The position numbers were made by a program, and so were the translations under genes. From the NCBI GenBank assembly GCA_020284085.1, contig JACEVL010000338.1, positions 725,157-789,156 on the forward strand: DNA of 64,000 bases, read 5' to 3'. Positions 11,165 to 22,445 of this stretch are shown piece after piece. How positions within the stretch are numbered: position 1 is the stretch's first letter; the number at the start of each line of letters is the position of its first letter. The stretch is from Aporrectodea caliginosa. Lineage: Eukaryota > Annelida > Clitellata > Crassiclitellata > Lumbricidae. The notes under the pieces are model-generated. The model saw only the letters and a list, made by a program, of their open reading frames with translations. It did not search any database and had not been told where the DNA came from.

Positions 11165-12150
11165 GTCAGGTCATGCCTCGTCTTTGCTTAACCTTAGACT
11201 CATATATATCATATACAGAGTGCGTTGGTCAGGTAAAATAAATGAGGACATAACATCACTTGGACTAACGCTAAACGGAGCAATGGACTTGACAAATAAC
11301 TGAGGACAATGGATAAAATTTATTCGTACTCATCGCCTCCAAACGGATGGCGTCAAAATGATATTATATTTTGAGACTTGGTTTCTCCAAAAGATAATAA
11401 CTTTGACTTGAAGCGACTGTCGATAGATTTCTTGTGCGTTATGATAATGGCGTTATAGAAGTAATTGGTTTAGAATATCTCGTTGATGTAACCTAGTTCT
11501 CCGTCTCTTTCTCTGTTCTGTTCCTTCTGAAAATTCCGTGGTGTCGTTTAGATAATTTCGTTTAGACAATCCAACCTCCGTGAGCTTTGCTGTTTGATTT
11601 CGGTTGTCCCAGGGCGTCGCCTCCTGCGCTCCGCTGAAAAAATTCTGGTTCCTTTTGCTCGTACTGCAACAGTGCAAAACCGAGCTTTTTCTGTGGCAGG
11701 CCCAATGATCTGTAATGGTCTTCCTCTAGAGCTGCGCCTACACCCTGGGAGTCTGCCTGAAACTTTCCTTACTTAAACTCAAAACGGTTCTTTTTGGGCC
11801 CGTTGGAGTCGAGAGCGCCTCTGAGTAGTTTCCTTGACGGGGCGCTATATAAATTCCCGAATGAATGAATGAATTGGAGAAATTTAACCTTTTTTGAATT
11901 AATTTTTTGTCAGCCTGTGCTCGTATTTTATGGGCCTTAGAGACCTAGACTTAGGAACTAGACTAGCAGAAAAAAGTGCATGCCATAAGAGACATTCCCG
12001 GATACGAAGTGTTAGCGACTTAAATTTTCCAAGAATAAGTATCCGAAGGTGGTGTAGACAATCCTCTTCTTCTGATTTTCCTACCGTGTTACTTCTACGG
12101 AACCGGTTTTCATCGCTACTGTTATGCGGAAAATACTTATGACTCAACAT
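11165..12150 (+). repeat. Duplicated block: R1 copy 2, LINE 3' end and flank
   Basis: The order R1 (11165-11400), LINE 3' end (11590-11875) and flank with 'gtgttagcgactt' (to about 12090) repeats the order at 1575-2260. It differs by lacking the long (ATG)n tract and by a longer LINE portion. It is an old segmental duplicate. Confidence 0.55.
11590..11875 (+). mobile_element. Non-LTR retrotransposon 3' end (CR1/L2-like)
   Basis: One frame reads FARTATVQNRAFSVAGPM followed by NGLPLELR, the well-known conserved end of CR1/L2/Jockey-type ORF2 proteins. 'ggcgctatataaattc' and a (TGAA)n terminus follow. The 5' end is truncated and all coding upstream is missing. Confidence 0.75.
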
Positions 12151-12339
12151 TAAAGAAGACACCAACTGGTTACAGTCACGATGACAATTATTAATAGATT
12201 TTAACCAAGAAGGTTTTCAAGCATGACAATTTGTATTAGCCCCAAAGTGTTGACGGTAGCAGCATGTCACAGGATCCTTTACATCGCCCTACCTGAACCT
12301 GATTTAAACCGACCCAAAATCTTGAGTGTTGGCTATTTG

Positions 12340-12720
12340 GGTAAATAGGCCGCCACCTATCGCCTAGTAGCCTATGGGATATTGCCTCTCACCTCTATTT
12401 ACAGGTGAAAATGCACAGTTACAGTATATGCTAGTGTAATGATTTCGTGGGGCATTCACAAATGCCATACGAATGGTCAGAACTGCTCGAAGTAATTTCT
12501 GTCGACGTTGATGACCTTCGTTGCCATAAGATGTTGTTAAACTCTAGACCCATCGTGGGTCATTCTGTTAAAATTATTTATGCCGACCTCAACGGTCTTT
12601 GCTGCCATGAGTTGTATCCATACACGAAAAGTCAGAGGATAGGATTTTGTTGAATTAGGTACCACCCTACGACAGAAGCAATTGAGGACTAAAGTTAGAG
12701 TTATTAAACCTCATTTTAGT
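12340..12720 (+). repeat. Related copy of the 'cgccacctatcg' dispersed repeat
   Basis: It shares 'gccacctatcg', 'gacctcaacggtctttgctgcca' and 'gacagaagca' with 4440-4700 and has an internal partial duplication of the 'tgccgac/gtcgac ... cgttgccataag' unit. No terminal repeats were seen. From 12720 to 13720 I see no gene or recognisable repeat. Confidence 0.4.
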
Positions 12721-13723
12721 ATTGCTGCCCGATACTTGGATTTCGGGACAGTTTTCCCAAGCTTAAAAGTGGTGATAGAATTCCCACCATTATCTCCCCG
12801 GGATTTACGGCCCTAGATCCATACAAGCTCCTATTGTTGCGGGTCTCGATCAAAAGAAAAGAGTCACCCAATCCGAGGAGAGTTTTCATTTATTAATATC
12901 AGGTAAGATTCATTCAATATATGCAGAAAAAGGAGTCTACAACCAATAATTTGTTGACCTAAGAAGGTGGCAACCATATTTAGAACGTACGCTAGGATTT
13001 CGTTCCTGAGTTTACTTAGCTACTTTCGTATTATAGTGTACAGTGTACACACTAGGCTACATAGGGCAACGTGAGGACGCATACCGAGTGTGGTTTAGCC
13101 TATTCAGAGAGCTTAATCTCGAGCAGGTACCGTACACCAAACTATAGAGTAATTGTGAAGGATATGACCCGATCAGTTCGCTATATTAAAATCGTTTACA
13201 TTTTACATTTTACATTTACTCTATCTCCTCTCTCTTGTCTCTCTGGCAATCGGATGTGGATATCCGCTGGACAAAGCGTAACTTTACACCACTGAGTGGT
13301 GATTACCAGTCTCATTCTCCCATTCTTTTCATCCTCCTCTTCCCCTATATACGAATTCTTGTACTGCCACTTTAGGGTCACTCGCAGAAAACAAAGTCCA
13401 TGTCTACATTCTGTTTCACAACGGTTAATATGTTGACAACATTGAGACGATGACAGATATAAACAACAGTAACTCGGTTAATCATTGGCATCCAACTGAA
13501 CTTGCTTGAAACAAACAAAACGTTGGCCAAAAATTAGTAAAGACTGGAAATCGCCGTCACAATATAAAATTATGCCTCTACTGACCAGAACACCAAGAAC
13601 ACCAAGAATCATAAAATTGTTGGGATTAAATCAATCAACACGCTGTGACTACATTTAGAAGCTCAACTGTTGTTGATTTTGTATTGCTTTACTTGATACA
13701 CTAAAGATCGTACTAGATCCTAA

Positions 13724-14065
13724 TCAAGCAAGTAAGTAGACTTTATTTGCATCTGACAAGTGCACATGCATTACATTGTATATAACGATTACATACACTT
13801 TAAAATAGACTATAAGTGTAGCAGATTGTAAAGTCAAACATACAGGACTAAATACAACTAAATAATTACATGCATCGGTTAACAAAACTGTTTTAAACAA
13901 TTCAGATTTAACAAAAGGTATCATGAAAGGATGTCCTCTCTTGCGAAGTAAGTACTTGTCCTCAAAAAAAGGTGACAATAGCTGATCAATCAAAGTAGAG
14001 TAAACAGGTTTTCCAGTCCTGTTCACTATAAATTCAACATGACGTAGCAACAAAGCTACCATCAT
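13724..14065 (-). mobile_element. Possible LINE ORF2 C-terminus
   Basis: The 113-codon frame holds LLRKRGHPFMIPFVKSELFK followed by TVLLTDACNYL. This resembles the end of Jockey/Crack-type ORF2 proteins (a YNLR..., IP..., R/S-ELF... pattern). There is no RT core nearby on this strand. It abuts an unrelated LINE tail at 14075, so both are truncated pieces. Confidence 0.35.
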
Positions 14066-14074
14066 CTGCCTCAG

Positions 14075-14375
14075 GCTCCGCTATCCATCACCCTTTCCAC
14101 TCGCTTTCCACTCGAAACTAAGACTTTCCACTCGAAACTAAAGTCTCTCCTCTTCAAGAACTCCTACCCCGATTCACCAGATCCTCTACCTTCCAATTCT
14201 CGACCTAAACGACACCCACCTTTACAGCTGCTCTGCCCCTCTGGAGACTGGACTAGGACCGAACTACTCTTTTGAACAACCCCTCTGACTAGACGCGGCG
14301 CTTGTGAATAAGCTGGTGCCCTGCGCTTGGCTTTCTAGTGGCGCTATAGATGTTTGGAGATTACAATTGCGATTA
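14075..14375 (+). mobile_element. Non-LTR retrotransposon 3' end
   Basis: A C-rich tail ends in 'ctttctagtggcgctatagatgtttggagattacaattgc' with terminal 'gattacaa' repeats. Part of the same tail occurs inverted at about 41866-41925 ('gcgccactcg'-like, 'gaacgcagggcaccagctta'). Coding content is too degraded to read. Confidence 0.45.
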
Positions 14376-14699
14376 CAATAATCACTTGTGGTGTAACCTT
14401 ATAGCACAGAAAACTGTACCACATCGTTAAAATCAATGATCTCAAAGTAATAGAGAGAACTAAGTCAGTTAAAACGAATGCTAACAATGAATGTTGTGAT
14501 TTTTGTCATTAGGTTCTTAATCCAGATTTGTTATGTACTGTTCAACTGATGCTTTAGATGAGGCCATTACCTGGACTTATTTACCAGTTGGTGGCTCAGC
14601 TATAGTGTGGTCATCACATTATAGTCTTATTGTTGCTAATGCACAAAAACAGTTTCATAAAACTGAGAAATCAGGATCTCATCAGGTTGGAGTACTTCC

Positions 14700-14815
14700 A
14701 ACGGGTGGCCTGACAAAATGTCATGCGACTAAATGTCACCGACAAAATGTCACCGACAAAATGTCATAACGACAAAATGTCACCTGACACAATGTCGCCG
14801 ACAAAATGTCATAAG
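14700..14815 (+). repeat. Minisatellite of palindromic GACAAAATGTC units
   Basis: Six to seven units of about 13-16 bp built on GACAAAATGTC(ACC) stand in tandem. Each unit is nearly self-complementary, so the array could fold into many small hairpins. It may be the end of a transposable element. A 78-codon ORF running into it (14533-14769) has no recognisable homology. Confidence 0.7.
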
Positions 14816-15046
14816 TATAAATCAGTAAATAAGCAATAATTTTAATAATTGATAATTTCAAAAGCAAAATCTTGTAAAAAGGCTAATAGTAGTGTCAAAT
14901 GATTGTAACAAAACCTTTTCGACGGTAAGAAAACCTCGACAAAAAATTTTATGATCAAAAGCAAAATCAGCTTACTGAATACTAATGCATCGCTGAATAA
15001 TAGTGTCTGTCAATGATTATAGTGCGTATGTAAGTTATTGAAATGT

Positions 15047-15560
15047 TCACACAACATTTATATTTATAACTTTTGCAATGTCCCCCAAATAGATAATGGA
15101 GTCTCTGTTACTGTAGTGTGTAACGAGAATGTGGAGAGCTTCACTGATTCTTACATAATATGCCTTCTTCTTCTTTCCTGGTTGAACTCCAAGTTCCAGT
15201 TGGCGACGCAGGAGTTCCATACTGCGCTGTTCTTGCAAAACCAACAACGTTGTTGAAGGCATTGTGCCAACCTTCAACGGCGTTGTTGCTTCAAGGCAAA
15301 TGTTCAAGTACACGCGCGTATTGGTTCCAACGTGCGATGCCAAACCTTGATTGTACTCGCCGACCCATTCGCTGTAGCCCAATGAAGTTGTCTTCGAGAT
15401 AGTCGATGATGCATTTGAGGTAACGATACACTGGTAGTTCAGATAGGTTTCCAATTGTGCTGATTACATCGGCCGGGGGATGAAGGCAAGTGCAAGTAAC
15501 GTAATCATTCACGGTGCAACAATGGAGTCCATTATTGTTTTCAACGAAAATTCCAAGCAT
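15047..15560 (-). pseudogene. MULE-type transposase fragment (frameshifted)
   Basis: The frame 15291-15560 gives YLEDNFIG...RFGIARWNQYARVLEHLP. After one frame change the sequence continues SNNAVEGWHNAFNNVVG and then a QLELGVQPGKKKKA stretch in the frame 15047-15454. The 'W..Y.. ... R.NNAVEGWHNAF' signature belongs to the C-terminal part of MULE transposase-like proteins in animals (family recollection). Catalytic residues upstream are absent. It is a decayed fragment of a DNA transposon, not a host gene. From 15560 to 16620 nothing was recognised. Confidence 0.6.
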
Positions 15561-16629
15561 CTGCTCAGTTAATTGTTTTCAGTAAGCAATTGATCGGTGG
15601 AATTTAAACAAATATAATATAATATAAATTTTAAATTATAATATGTAATTCATATTTCTATTATCTTTCTACTGCATATGTACTTAATGGAGTCCTTCCA
15701 ACTATTTCAGCCGTTCAACTTCTGTTCAATCATAGTTTACCGGTCAACAGACCTCAAACATTGTAGGCCCTACTATGCTGCAATATTACAAGATAGTGTT
15801 ATATTATGAAAAAATTATCAAAATATAACACTGTCTTTTATACCATTTAATGGTCATTGTTGGGAAACCACGTTTAATGAGCGCACTAACTTTCCAATAT
15901 TGCACCACTTTAAGAACCATGTTAAATGCATATTACGAGACAATAGAGATGGCAAAGGCTTAGGCCCCCTACATGTAAATCTGTTTACTTCATTTTGCAC
16001 TACTCCGAAAAAAATTTGAAACATATTTTATTACCACTTTGAAATCTGTTGCAATGAATTAGGGCTTCATTTCAATTCAGTTGGCACTCTTTGATGCCTG
16101 GCGGTAATTACACTGTACGGTGCAGCAGAACTAAACATTAGTTTGGTTTAATGTGGCGTTCATTAAAGGATTAATGCAGTGTATAAAATCATGTAAATAC
16201 ATCAACATAATTATTATTGATTAGTGCTCATCAGTTTTCAGAGTAGTAATGTTGGGATTCTGGATTGTGCTAGTATTATGTGTTATTTAATGTCAAATTT
16301 TTGTTACACATAGAGATTACGTCTTCCATTAAGAATTATTTGAATTACATGTTTTAAGGTAACATTGTTTGCTTCATTTCTCGTATACAGAATAAACCAA
16401 GTTAAACTGCAGGAGTGGAGCAATGCAATTCTCATAAAGAAATTAAACTGTAGATCATTAGATGAACCAGTTCAGCCGATGTTTGTTTTGCGACAATAAA
16501 AATGATACTTTCAAACTTTGTATAAATTCTCTGCAGTTAACTGTCTGTCGGACTCATTCAGTTATCATTGCAATTACCTAAATAGTCTCTGTTTTATATT
16601 CATCCTTTTGTAGATTCTGTCCAGTGTGC

Positions 16630-17480
16630 AGTATAATACAAATTGCTCCAACAGCACTCGTATACAATCAAGCAGTGCAGATGACCTGCAGCATCAGTTA
16701 GACGGCCAATACTTCATACTTGGCTGTGGATATGATTTTGGTCAAGGGGCAAACCAGCCACCATCGTCAACAGCCGCTCTACCTCTGCCCAGGAAGCTTT
16801 GGTCGGTACTTAACGACATCCTGGGTTGTCACGCTTCGGGTGCTGCCCAGCTACACAACCGACGCCTTTTTGGAAGCCTACACTGCCAAGGTGCGCTCGG
16901 TTCGTGATGCCACGGTCGGCTGTCCACCAGCGACCTTTCCTCCTACGAACTGCGGCCTATCCTCCTTAAGCTCGGTGACCAGTGAGGAACTGCGTCGGAT
17001 AATATTAGCGTCAGCGTCAACGACTCGCAAACTGGACCCACTCCTATCGGTCCTCCTCCACTAGAGCATCGACACCTTTCTTAACGGTACTGTGCAATCG
17101 CTCCCTTCAAGAGGGAGTACTTCCTGTGACCCAGAAGAGGTCTATTCTCGTTCCGGTGCTAAAGGCTGACGGTCTTGATAACGCTGCGTCAACCAATCAT
17201 AGGCTTGTAGCAGAAGATACATTTTTGTCTAAGATAATTGAGCAGTTTGTTGCTTCACAGCTAAAGTAATGCACTATTTTGACAAAAGTGACCTTCTTCC
17301 TACTTTTCATTCAGGTTTCCGCAAGGGCCATTCCACGGAAACTTTGTTCGTCAGCTTCCTCTCTGATATTTACCAAGCCATCGCGCTGTCTGACGTAAGC
17401 GCTGCATTTGTCATTGTCGATCACGACATTCTCTTGCAGAGATTATTTGGAGTAGGTTTTCGTGGGACTTGTGTGAGATA
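16630..17480 (+). mobile_element. LINE ORF2 fragment with partial reverse transcriptase
   Basis: The frame 16720-17064 carries the pre-RT linker FLEAYTAKVRSVRDATVG and SVTSEELRRII. The frame shifts into SKIIEQFVASQL near 17220. The frame 17269-17481 has HYFDKSDLLPTFHSGFRKGH, STETL and DVSAAFVIVDHDILLQRL, the start of the RT domain of CR1/L2-like elements. The catalytic AFD reads AFV here. Several frameshifts and a 3' truncation at 17480 show it is dead. Confidence 0.8.
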
Positions 17481-17549
17481 AAAACGTTTGAATCATCAGC
17501 AAACAACTCAAAGTGCAACAAAGAAGAAACATGGGTAGATCATTTATAT

Positions 17550-18882
17550 TTATAAAGTAAAAATAATAGTGGAACCTTGAGGAACACCAAATTCAATGAG
17601 GCGAAATGTCGATACTTTATTATTGCATTGGACCTGCTGTTGTCTATTATTCAGATAATTTTTGAACCAAAGGAGTGGTAACCCTCGAATTCCATCATTA
17701 TCTAATTTTTTCAAAAGGATTTTATGATCTACGGAATCGAATGCTTTTGAAAGGTCGAGAAATATTCCAACAGAATACTCGTTATTTTCAATAGCTTGCG
17801 AAATTTTATCTTGGATATTCAAGAGAGACATGGCAGTTGAATGTCCAGCCTGAAATTCGTGTTGGTTTAAAAATAGAATTTTCATTTTAGTAACGTAGTC
17901 GTACAGTCTATTATACATAGCTCGTTCAATCAGTTTAGAAAAATAAGGCAAAACAGATATGGACCTATAATTGCCTAGTTCAGATTTGTCACCCTGTTTG
18001 TAAATTGGTGTGACTCTGGCTATTTTCAAGGCAGGCGGGACAATTCCAGTGGCAAAATAGGAGTTTATGATTTCCGATAGAGGAGTGGCGAGAAGATTTA
18101 ATATAGCACTATTAGTATATGGGTTAATATCATCAGGGCCAGAGCTATGAGTAAGTTTGAGAGACTGATTAATGGAAATAAGCTCCTCAGGGGTTGTAGG
18201 AATTAGGGCAAAGGAATCAGGAAGAGACATCATATAAGATTGAAAGCTTTTTTGAGAGACCGGAATTTTGTCGGATAGGGTTTGAGCAATGCTCGAGAAG
18301 GTTCATAATAAGAGTTGAATCTTTCAGCCATAGTTTCTGCGTCAGTTATTTTAACACCGTTAATGCATAGTTCATCAATTTTTGTGTTGTTATTGGATGT
18401 GTTAAGAATGGACCTAATAATTTTCCAAGTATGTTTTAAGTCGCTATTATATTTTTGAAATTCTGAGGCATAGTAATTTTTTCGGTTTTAATTCTAAGCG
18501 ATTTGAATTTATTTCTGTAAATAATATACTTCTCTTTATTAGCGGCAGGCGGGTGTTTAATCATTTTAAGGTAGAGTTTTGATTTAGTTCTACATGATTT
18601 TAATAGGCCGCTGGTCATCCATGGCTGCTTATGGGAGTGACGCTTATGTCTACTGCGTGGGAGTAAAGGGAATGCTTTGTCATAAGCTGCTTTGAATAGA
18701 CCAACAAATACGCCGTAGGCAGCAGTAGGACTGTTTTGATTACATAAGTCTAGTACCAATGACCAGTCGATTTCCGCGAGAAGAAATTTTAATTGCTCCA
18801 TATTTCTATCATTTATATTGCGTGAGAGGTAAACGGTAGGTTCAGTGTTTGACAATGGACTAAGGTCAAGATGCATCATCAT
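17550..18882 (-). mobile_element. LINE ORF2 fragment, linker plus RT domain, truncated
   Basis: Two frames (18436-18882 and 17550-18233) join across about 200 bp with frame changes. The first is the linker (IDWSLVLDLCNQNSP, KQPWMTSGLLKSCR). The second is the RT core: FSKLIERAMYNRLYDYV, then FLDLSKAFDSVDHKILL with the motif-A aspartate, then EFGVPQGST before it stops. The YxDD-bearing palm is missing. It is a Jockey-like or related clade; the exact clade was not determined. It is oriented tail-to-tail with the element at 16630-17480. Confidence 0.85.
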
Positions 18883-18894
18883 AATAATATTATC

Positions 18895-19130
18895 ATCATA
18901 AGCATGAGATATTGACGCCAGCTGTTTGACGGCGATGGGTTAGCATAGACGATCTTCATTGTCGTCGGTCATTTGTCAAGTCCACTGGCACTGCTCCCCT
19001 TAGTGTCAGTCCCAGTGATGTTATGTCCTCATTTATATTAGCGTAGTCTGCATATTATATGCATCTATGTGAGTGTAAGGTTAAGCAAATTCGAGATATG
19101 AAGTGGCTAGTTAGTGTGTACTTTTTACAC
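18895..19130 (-). repeat. Dispersed repeat R1, copy 3 (inverted)
   Basis: This is the reverse complement of the R1 copy at 1575-1788, including 'tgttatgtcctcattta' and 'cgagatatgaagtgg'. Together with 20331-20840 it makes a mirror image of 1105-1788, interrupted by the insertion at 19136-20323. Confidence 0.65.
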
Positions 19131-19135
19131 TGAGA

Positions 19136-20323
19136 GAGGTGCTGGATTGTCAACCGAGATGGTCCAACCGAAGGTCCATCAACTGCGCTATTCAAGCGAT
19201 TTAAGATAGATTGGTCATCAATGAACCAAGATGATTATTTCGCAGCAACTGAAGAACTATTGCAGGATCCATTGTTGAACAAACTTCGGCAGGAAATGCT
19301 TGGTTATTTAGCAGGTGCTCTTGAAACCCAGCAGCCAAGGCACGATTACCAGGAATTTCTAGGTTATCTTTCTGGTTTCTTGGTTAACACAAAGGCAGTG
19401 GATCATTTTGAGCTCCAGGTCCAACGCATCAGGCCAGATGGACTGCAAAAGCCATTTAGACCTAAGCATTGAAAATATTCCTTATTAAGACTCAATTCAA
19501 GTTGACTGCTCGCGAATCGAAGAATATCAAAGATTTGGCTCTGTTTGTCAGCCTTGTTTATGTCAAACAGTGGAACGAAGCACCGGGTTGAATCCGAGCC
19601 CCTCTCAATTACATCAAATTTTTATCAGTTCTGAAGACCTACCCAAACCAGGCTGTTGTCAGCAAAATACACGCATTCAGCATTTTCAAGGCATTTGGTG
19701 GCCATAGTCCTTTTTCATGACAGAGTCTTATCAACACTGAAAGGAAAGATGGTACGAAATCTGCAACGGCCTGCATTATCAGACGTGTGCAGTTGACACG
19801 TGAATCTGAACAGCTGAAACTGGAGAATCTGGTGACAGAAAGAACATCTTTCTTTGATCTCCTAATGGAAAAGGGCAAATAAAAGTCTCAGTTATTTCAC
19901 AAGAAACCACCAGAACATTGGGCAGATGATCCAGTCTTCAACAGATTTTGCGAACTGGCTGCACACATGATTGACAGTGGGAATGACGTAGATGAAAGGG
20001 GAAACAGTTTCATCGAAAAGTACAATGACATGATGACAAAGAAAGAGGAAAAGAAACAGTTTATTCTTCAACTGGTTGCAAACCATCTCAGGAATTTACC
20101 AACTCCATCCAATACAGCGCTCGTGTCATAGATTAACCATTGCGGACTAATTATATATCTATTTTGTTAGATAACATAAAAACTGTCAAATGGGTTGACC
20201 TCTAAATTATATTTGTTTTCATTAAAATTTTGCATGATTGTTATAATCATGATGAAGAACAAAACTAGCCTTGTGGACAACTTAAATCTGTTACTTGATT
20301 TTTGTGGACCACCCTACTGTAGT
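19136..20323 (+). mobile_element. Inserted DNA-transposon-like element, decayed (family TX)
   Basis: This 1188-bp segment interrupts a block that is continuous at locus 1 (near 1570). It is flanked by the 7-bp direct repeat ACTGAGA (19129-19135 and 20324-20330). Removing one repeat and the insert gives a gap-free alignment to locus 1. The decayed coding, over several frames, reads ETQQPRHDYQEFLGY, ARWTAKAI, FKLTARESKN, VSLVYVKQWNEAPG, FFDLLMEKGK and DERGNSFIEKYND. These match a multi-copy invertebrate protein family (recalled motifs ARWMAKAIYSLK and SAERGVxLIQxYN) also present at 45256-47760. The N-terminal half is absent and no clear terminal inverted repeat was seen. Confidence 0.65.
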
Positions 20324-20330
20324 ACTGAGA

Positions 20331-20840
20331 CATGTCTTTAAATTCATGTTTTGATTCAGTAGGAGGCAAGTGCAATACACAGTGCAGCATCTTATACAGT
20401 TTAACAGTACATCGCATATTACATAATTGATTTTCGGTAAAAAGTGTTAGGCAGTTGATATTTCTTCGTAGAACCTTGTTCATTAAGGATGAATTACATG
20501 GGGTTGTAATTGTATATCTTATTGGAGACTACATATCAATTATGATGACTGTTCTTCATTTGGATGGAGTCAAGATATTCAGATTGCCAGCAGATAGATG
20601 GCTGACTTAATCTAGACTGTCTACTAAACATGATCGGTAGAAAAATATGAGTGATGAAGGTGATTTTCAATCTCTGATAGATCTATAGGTCATAGCTACA
20701 ATTCTGTTTCTTTTCCTGTTGCTGATGATGAACATGATGATAATGTTTTATCTATAGGTCATAGCTACAATTCTGTTTCTTTTCCTGTTGCTGATGATGA
20801 ACATGATGATAATGCTTTTAAAAACGGAGATATTTTTCAT
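20331..20840 (+). promoter_or_regulatory. 5' region of Mab-21 copy F with 67-bp tandem duplication
   Basis: This matches the 5' region at 1105-1570 in inverted orientation. A 67-bp unit containing 'ctataggtcatagctac', 'tttcttttcctgttgctg' and 'aacatgatgataatg' is present twice (about 20685-20818). In one frame the unit encodes an acidic peptide (SFPVADDEHDDN), which resembles VPSPTADDDNYND in the same place in copy A. Whether this is 5' UTR, a separate first exon or a small upstream ORF is unresolved. 'catttag' just before the ATG at 20846 looks like a splice acceptor. Confidence 0.4.
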
Positions 20841-20845
20841 TTAGG

Positions 20846-21301
20846 ATGACGGAATATGTGGGTAAATCGAATGAAGAATTGGCATCTGCGTTCATCGTTA
20901 GCACATGTCAATTACTTCCAAAGACATTTCCTGCTGTTTCTGATTATATGCATAACTTATTAGGGTCAAAGAGCACTGCACCAGAGAGTTATGCAATTTC
21001 GTGTGGCAGCTTTGCGGAGTTCTATATCCGACCGCTGAATACATGCATTGACGACTTAGATTTCCTAGTCGCCACAACTGATAAGCTGGTCTTCAGTGGG
21101 AACTTTACATTGTTACCAAGTGATAGGAGTGGCCTGGCTGAGACGATCCAGTGCTGTAAGATTGAACCATACGACAGATATCCAGGATTTTTTCGATTAC
21201 GAGTTTTGGGAGACATTAACTATAATTGGAAAAAGAAAAAGTACAAATTTACTGATACAGCTCTTACAAATAAAATAATACGCGTTGCCAAGTATTGGTA
21301 G
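20846..21301 (+). pseudogene. Mab-21/cGAS-like nucleotidyltransferase, N-terminal fragment (copy F)
   Basis: The 151-codon frame begins MTEYVGKSNEELASAF and contains CGSFAEFYIRPLN, then DDLDFLV, then the conserved PGFFRLRVLG and INYNWKKKKY strand region. Similarity to the complete copies ends abruptly after about residue 140, at TNKIIRVAKYW. Everything carrying the third catalytic aspartate, the Mab-21 C-lobe and the TPR-like half is absent. It is the only copy on the plus strand and is clearly diverged from A-D. It is most likely a truncated relic. A short product spanning only half of the nucleotidyltransferase fold would not be catalytic. Confidence 0.75.
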
Positions 21302-21552
21302 GGCCTTGATGATGGTTGTGCTGCTATCAATCAAAAACTCATGGTTTGCAACTCACCTCGTTAAGTAGATAGAAGCGCAGGTTATTCCGAATAATTAGAG
21401 GGTTGTCACAGTGAGATCCTTCTTACCATCCAGGCTTATAAGAAGCACACACAATGCGTTCTAGATTTATTTACACAGCACAAAAGCCGCGCTAAAAAAC
21501 CCACTGCGGATCGTAAGTATAATGTGCATGCATGCAGGTACCGGTACACCCA

Positions 21553-21990
21553 TATTTGTATAATGCCGTGGATACAGTCACGCCCGACGTGATTCTACAG
21601 TCTACACTCAGGACTCGAATCACGTCCACTTCGCAATTGGTCAATGCATGTCACATGATTGTGTGGACGTGAAAGGAGCCGACCGATAAGCACTCCCGAA
21701 AGCGGTGGTAGATTGTTGACCATGTTTTCTAAAGACGACTCAAATCATAACCCTGACCCTAATCGACCCTCACGGCGCCTTACCTGACCATAGCCGACCC
21801 TCACGACGCCGAATCTGACCCTAAAAAGCCTCAAGATGTCGGCAATTTGTCCGCAATTTGAAAATTCCGACGTTAGTCAACAAGTTCACGTGATATGCTT
21901 TAGTCAATAGCGTGACGGGCGTGAATGTAGTTGCTTGGATTCTGCTCAAGTCCGGGGCGTGAGCGGATCCACTACGTTGTATAATAGTGG
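21553..21990. mobile_element. Possible ~440-bp MITE with imperfect inverted ends
   Basis: Left 'gccgtggatacagtcacgccc' and the reverse complement of the right end ('gtagtggatccgctcacgccc') form imperfect inverted repeats. The interior holds degenerate telomere-like words (aaccctgaccctaatcgaccctcacg) that also occur in the TIR element at 62698-63909. No target duplication was identified. Confidence 0.4.
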
Positions 21991-22194
21991 GCATAAACAG
22001 ACTGCCGAGTGTTGTGTCAATGAGTAGTGACTGCCCTTCCCTTGTGTGCTTTATGTATTATAGGGTGGAAAGTCGTTCTACAAAAGACCAGGGTCGCTTC
22101 GATGATCATCAGCTTATATCAACGCCTTTTAATATAGGCCTATCCAGTACCCTAGTGAGGGGTATTCTGCAGCGGTGTCATGGAACAGGGCACA

Positions 22195-22445
22195 AATCAA
22201 GAGGGCGTCCATTTTTAGACGGAATGATTTAATTATTAAACTAATTACTTTATCTTGAAATATGAAATATCTATCATAAATGAAATAAATGTAATAAAAT
22301 TAAATAACAACAAATAAATTATATAAATTTAGATGACTGTTTTTATAATCTACTTAAGACGTTCCTTTTTGGCCGGGCCTGGATCGGGAGCTCTTATGAG
22401 TAGTTATCTTAAAGGGACGCTATATAAATTTCATGGATAAATAGA
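22195..22445 (+). repeat. Dispersed AT-rich repeat R3 and a LINE-tail fragment
   Basis: The part from 22195 ('ttttagacggaatgatttaattattaaact', 'ataaatgaaataaatgtaataaa') recurs at 27300-27430. At 22345-22445 a short LINE 3' end follows ('gacgctatataaatttca', then short gata-rich repeats). The following 1.2 kb (22450-23690) shows no gene, only AT-rich sequence. Confidence 0.5.
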
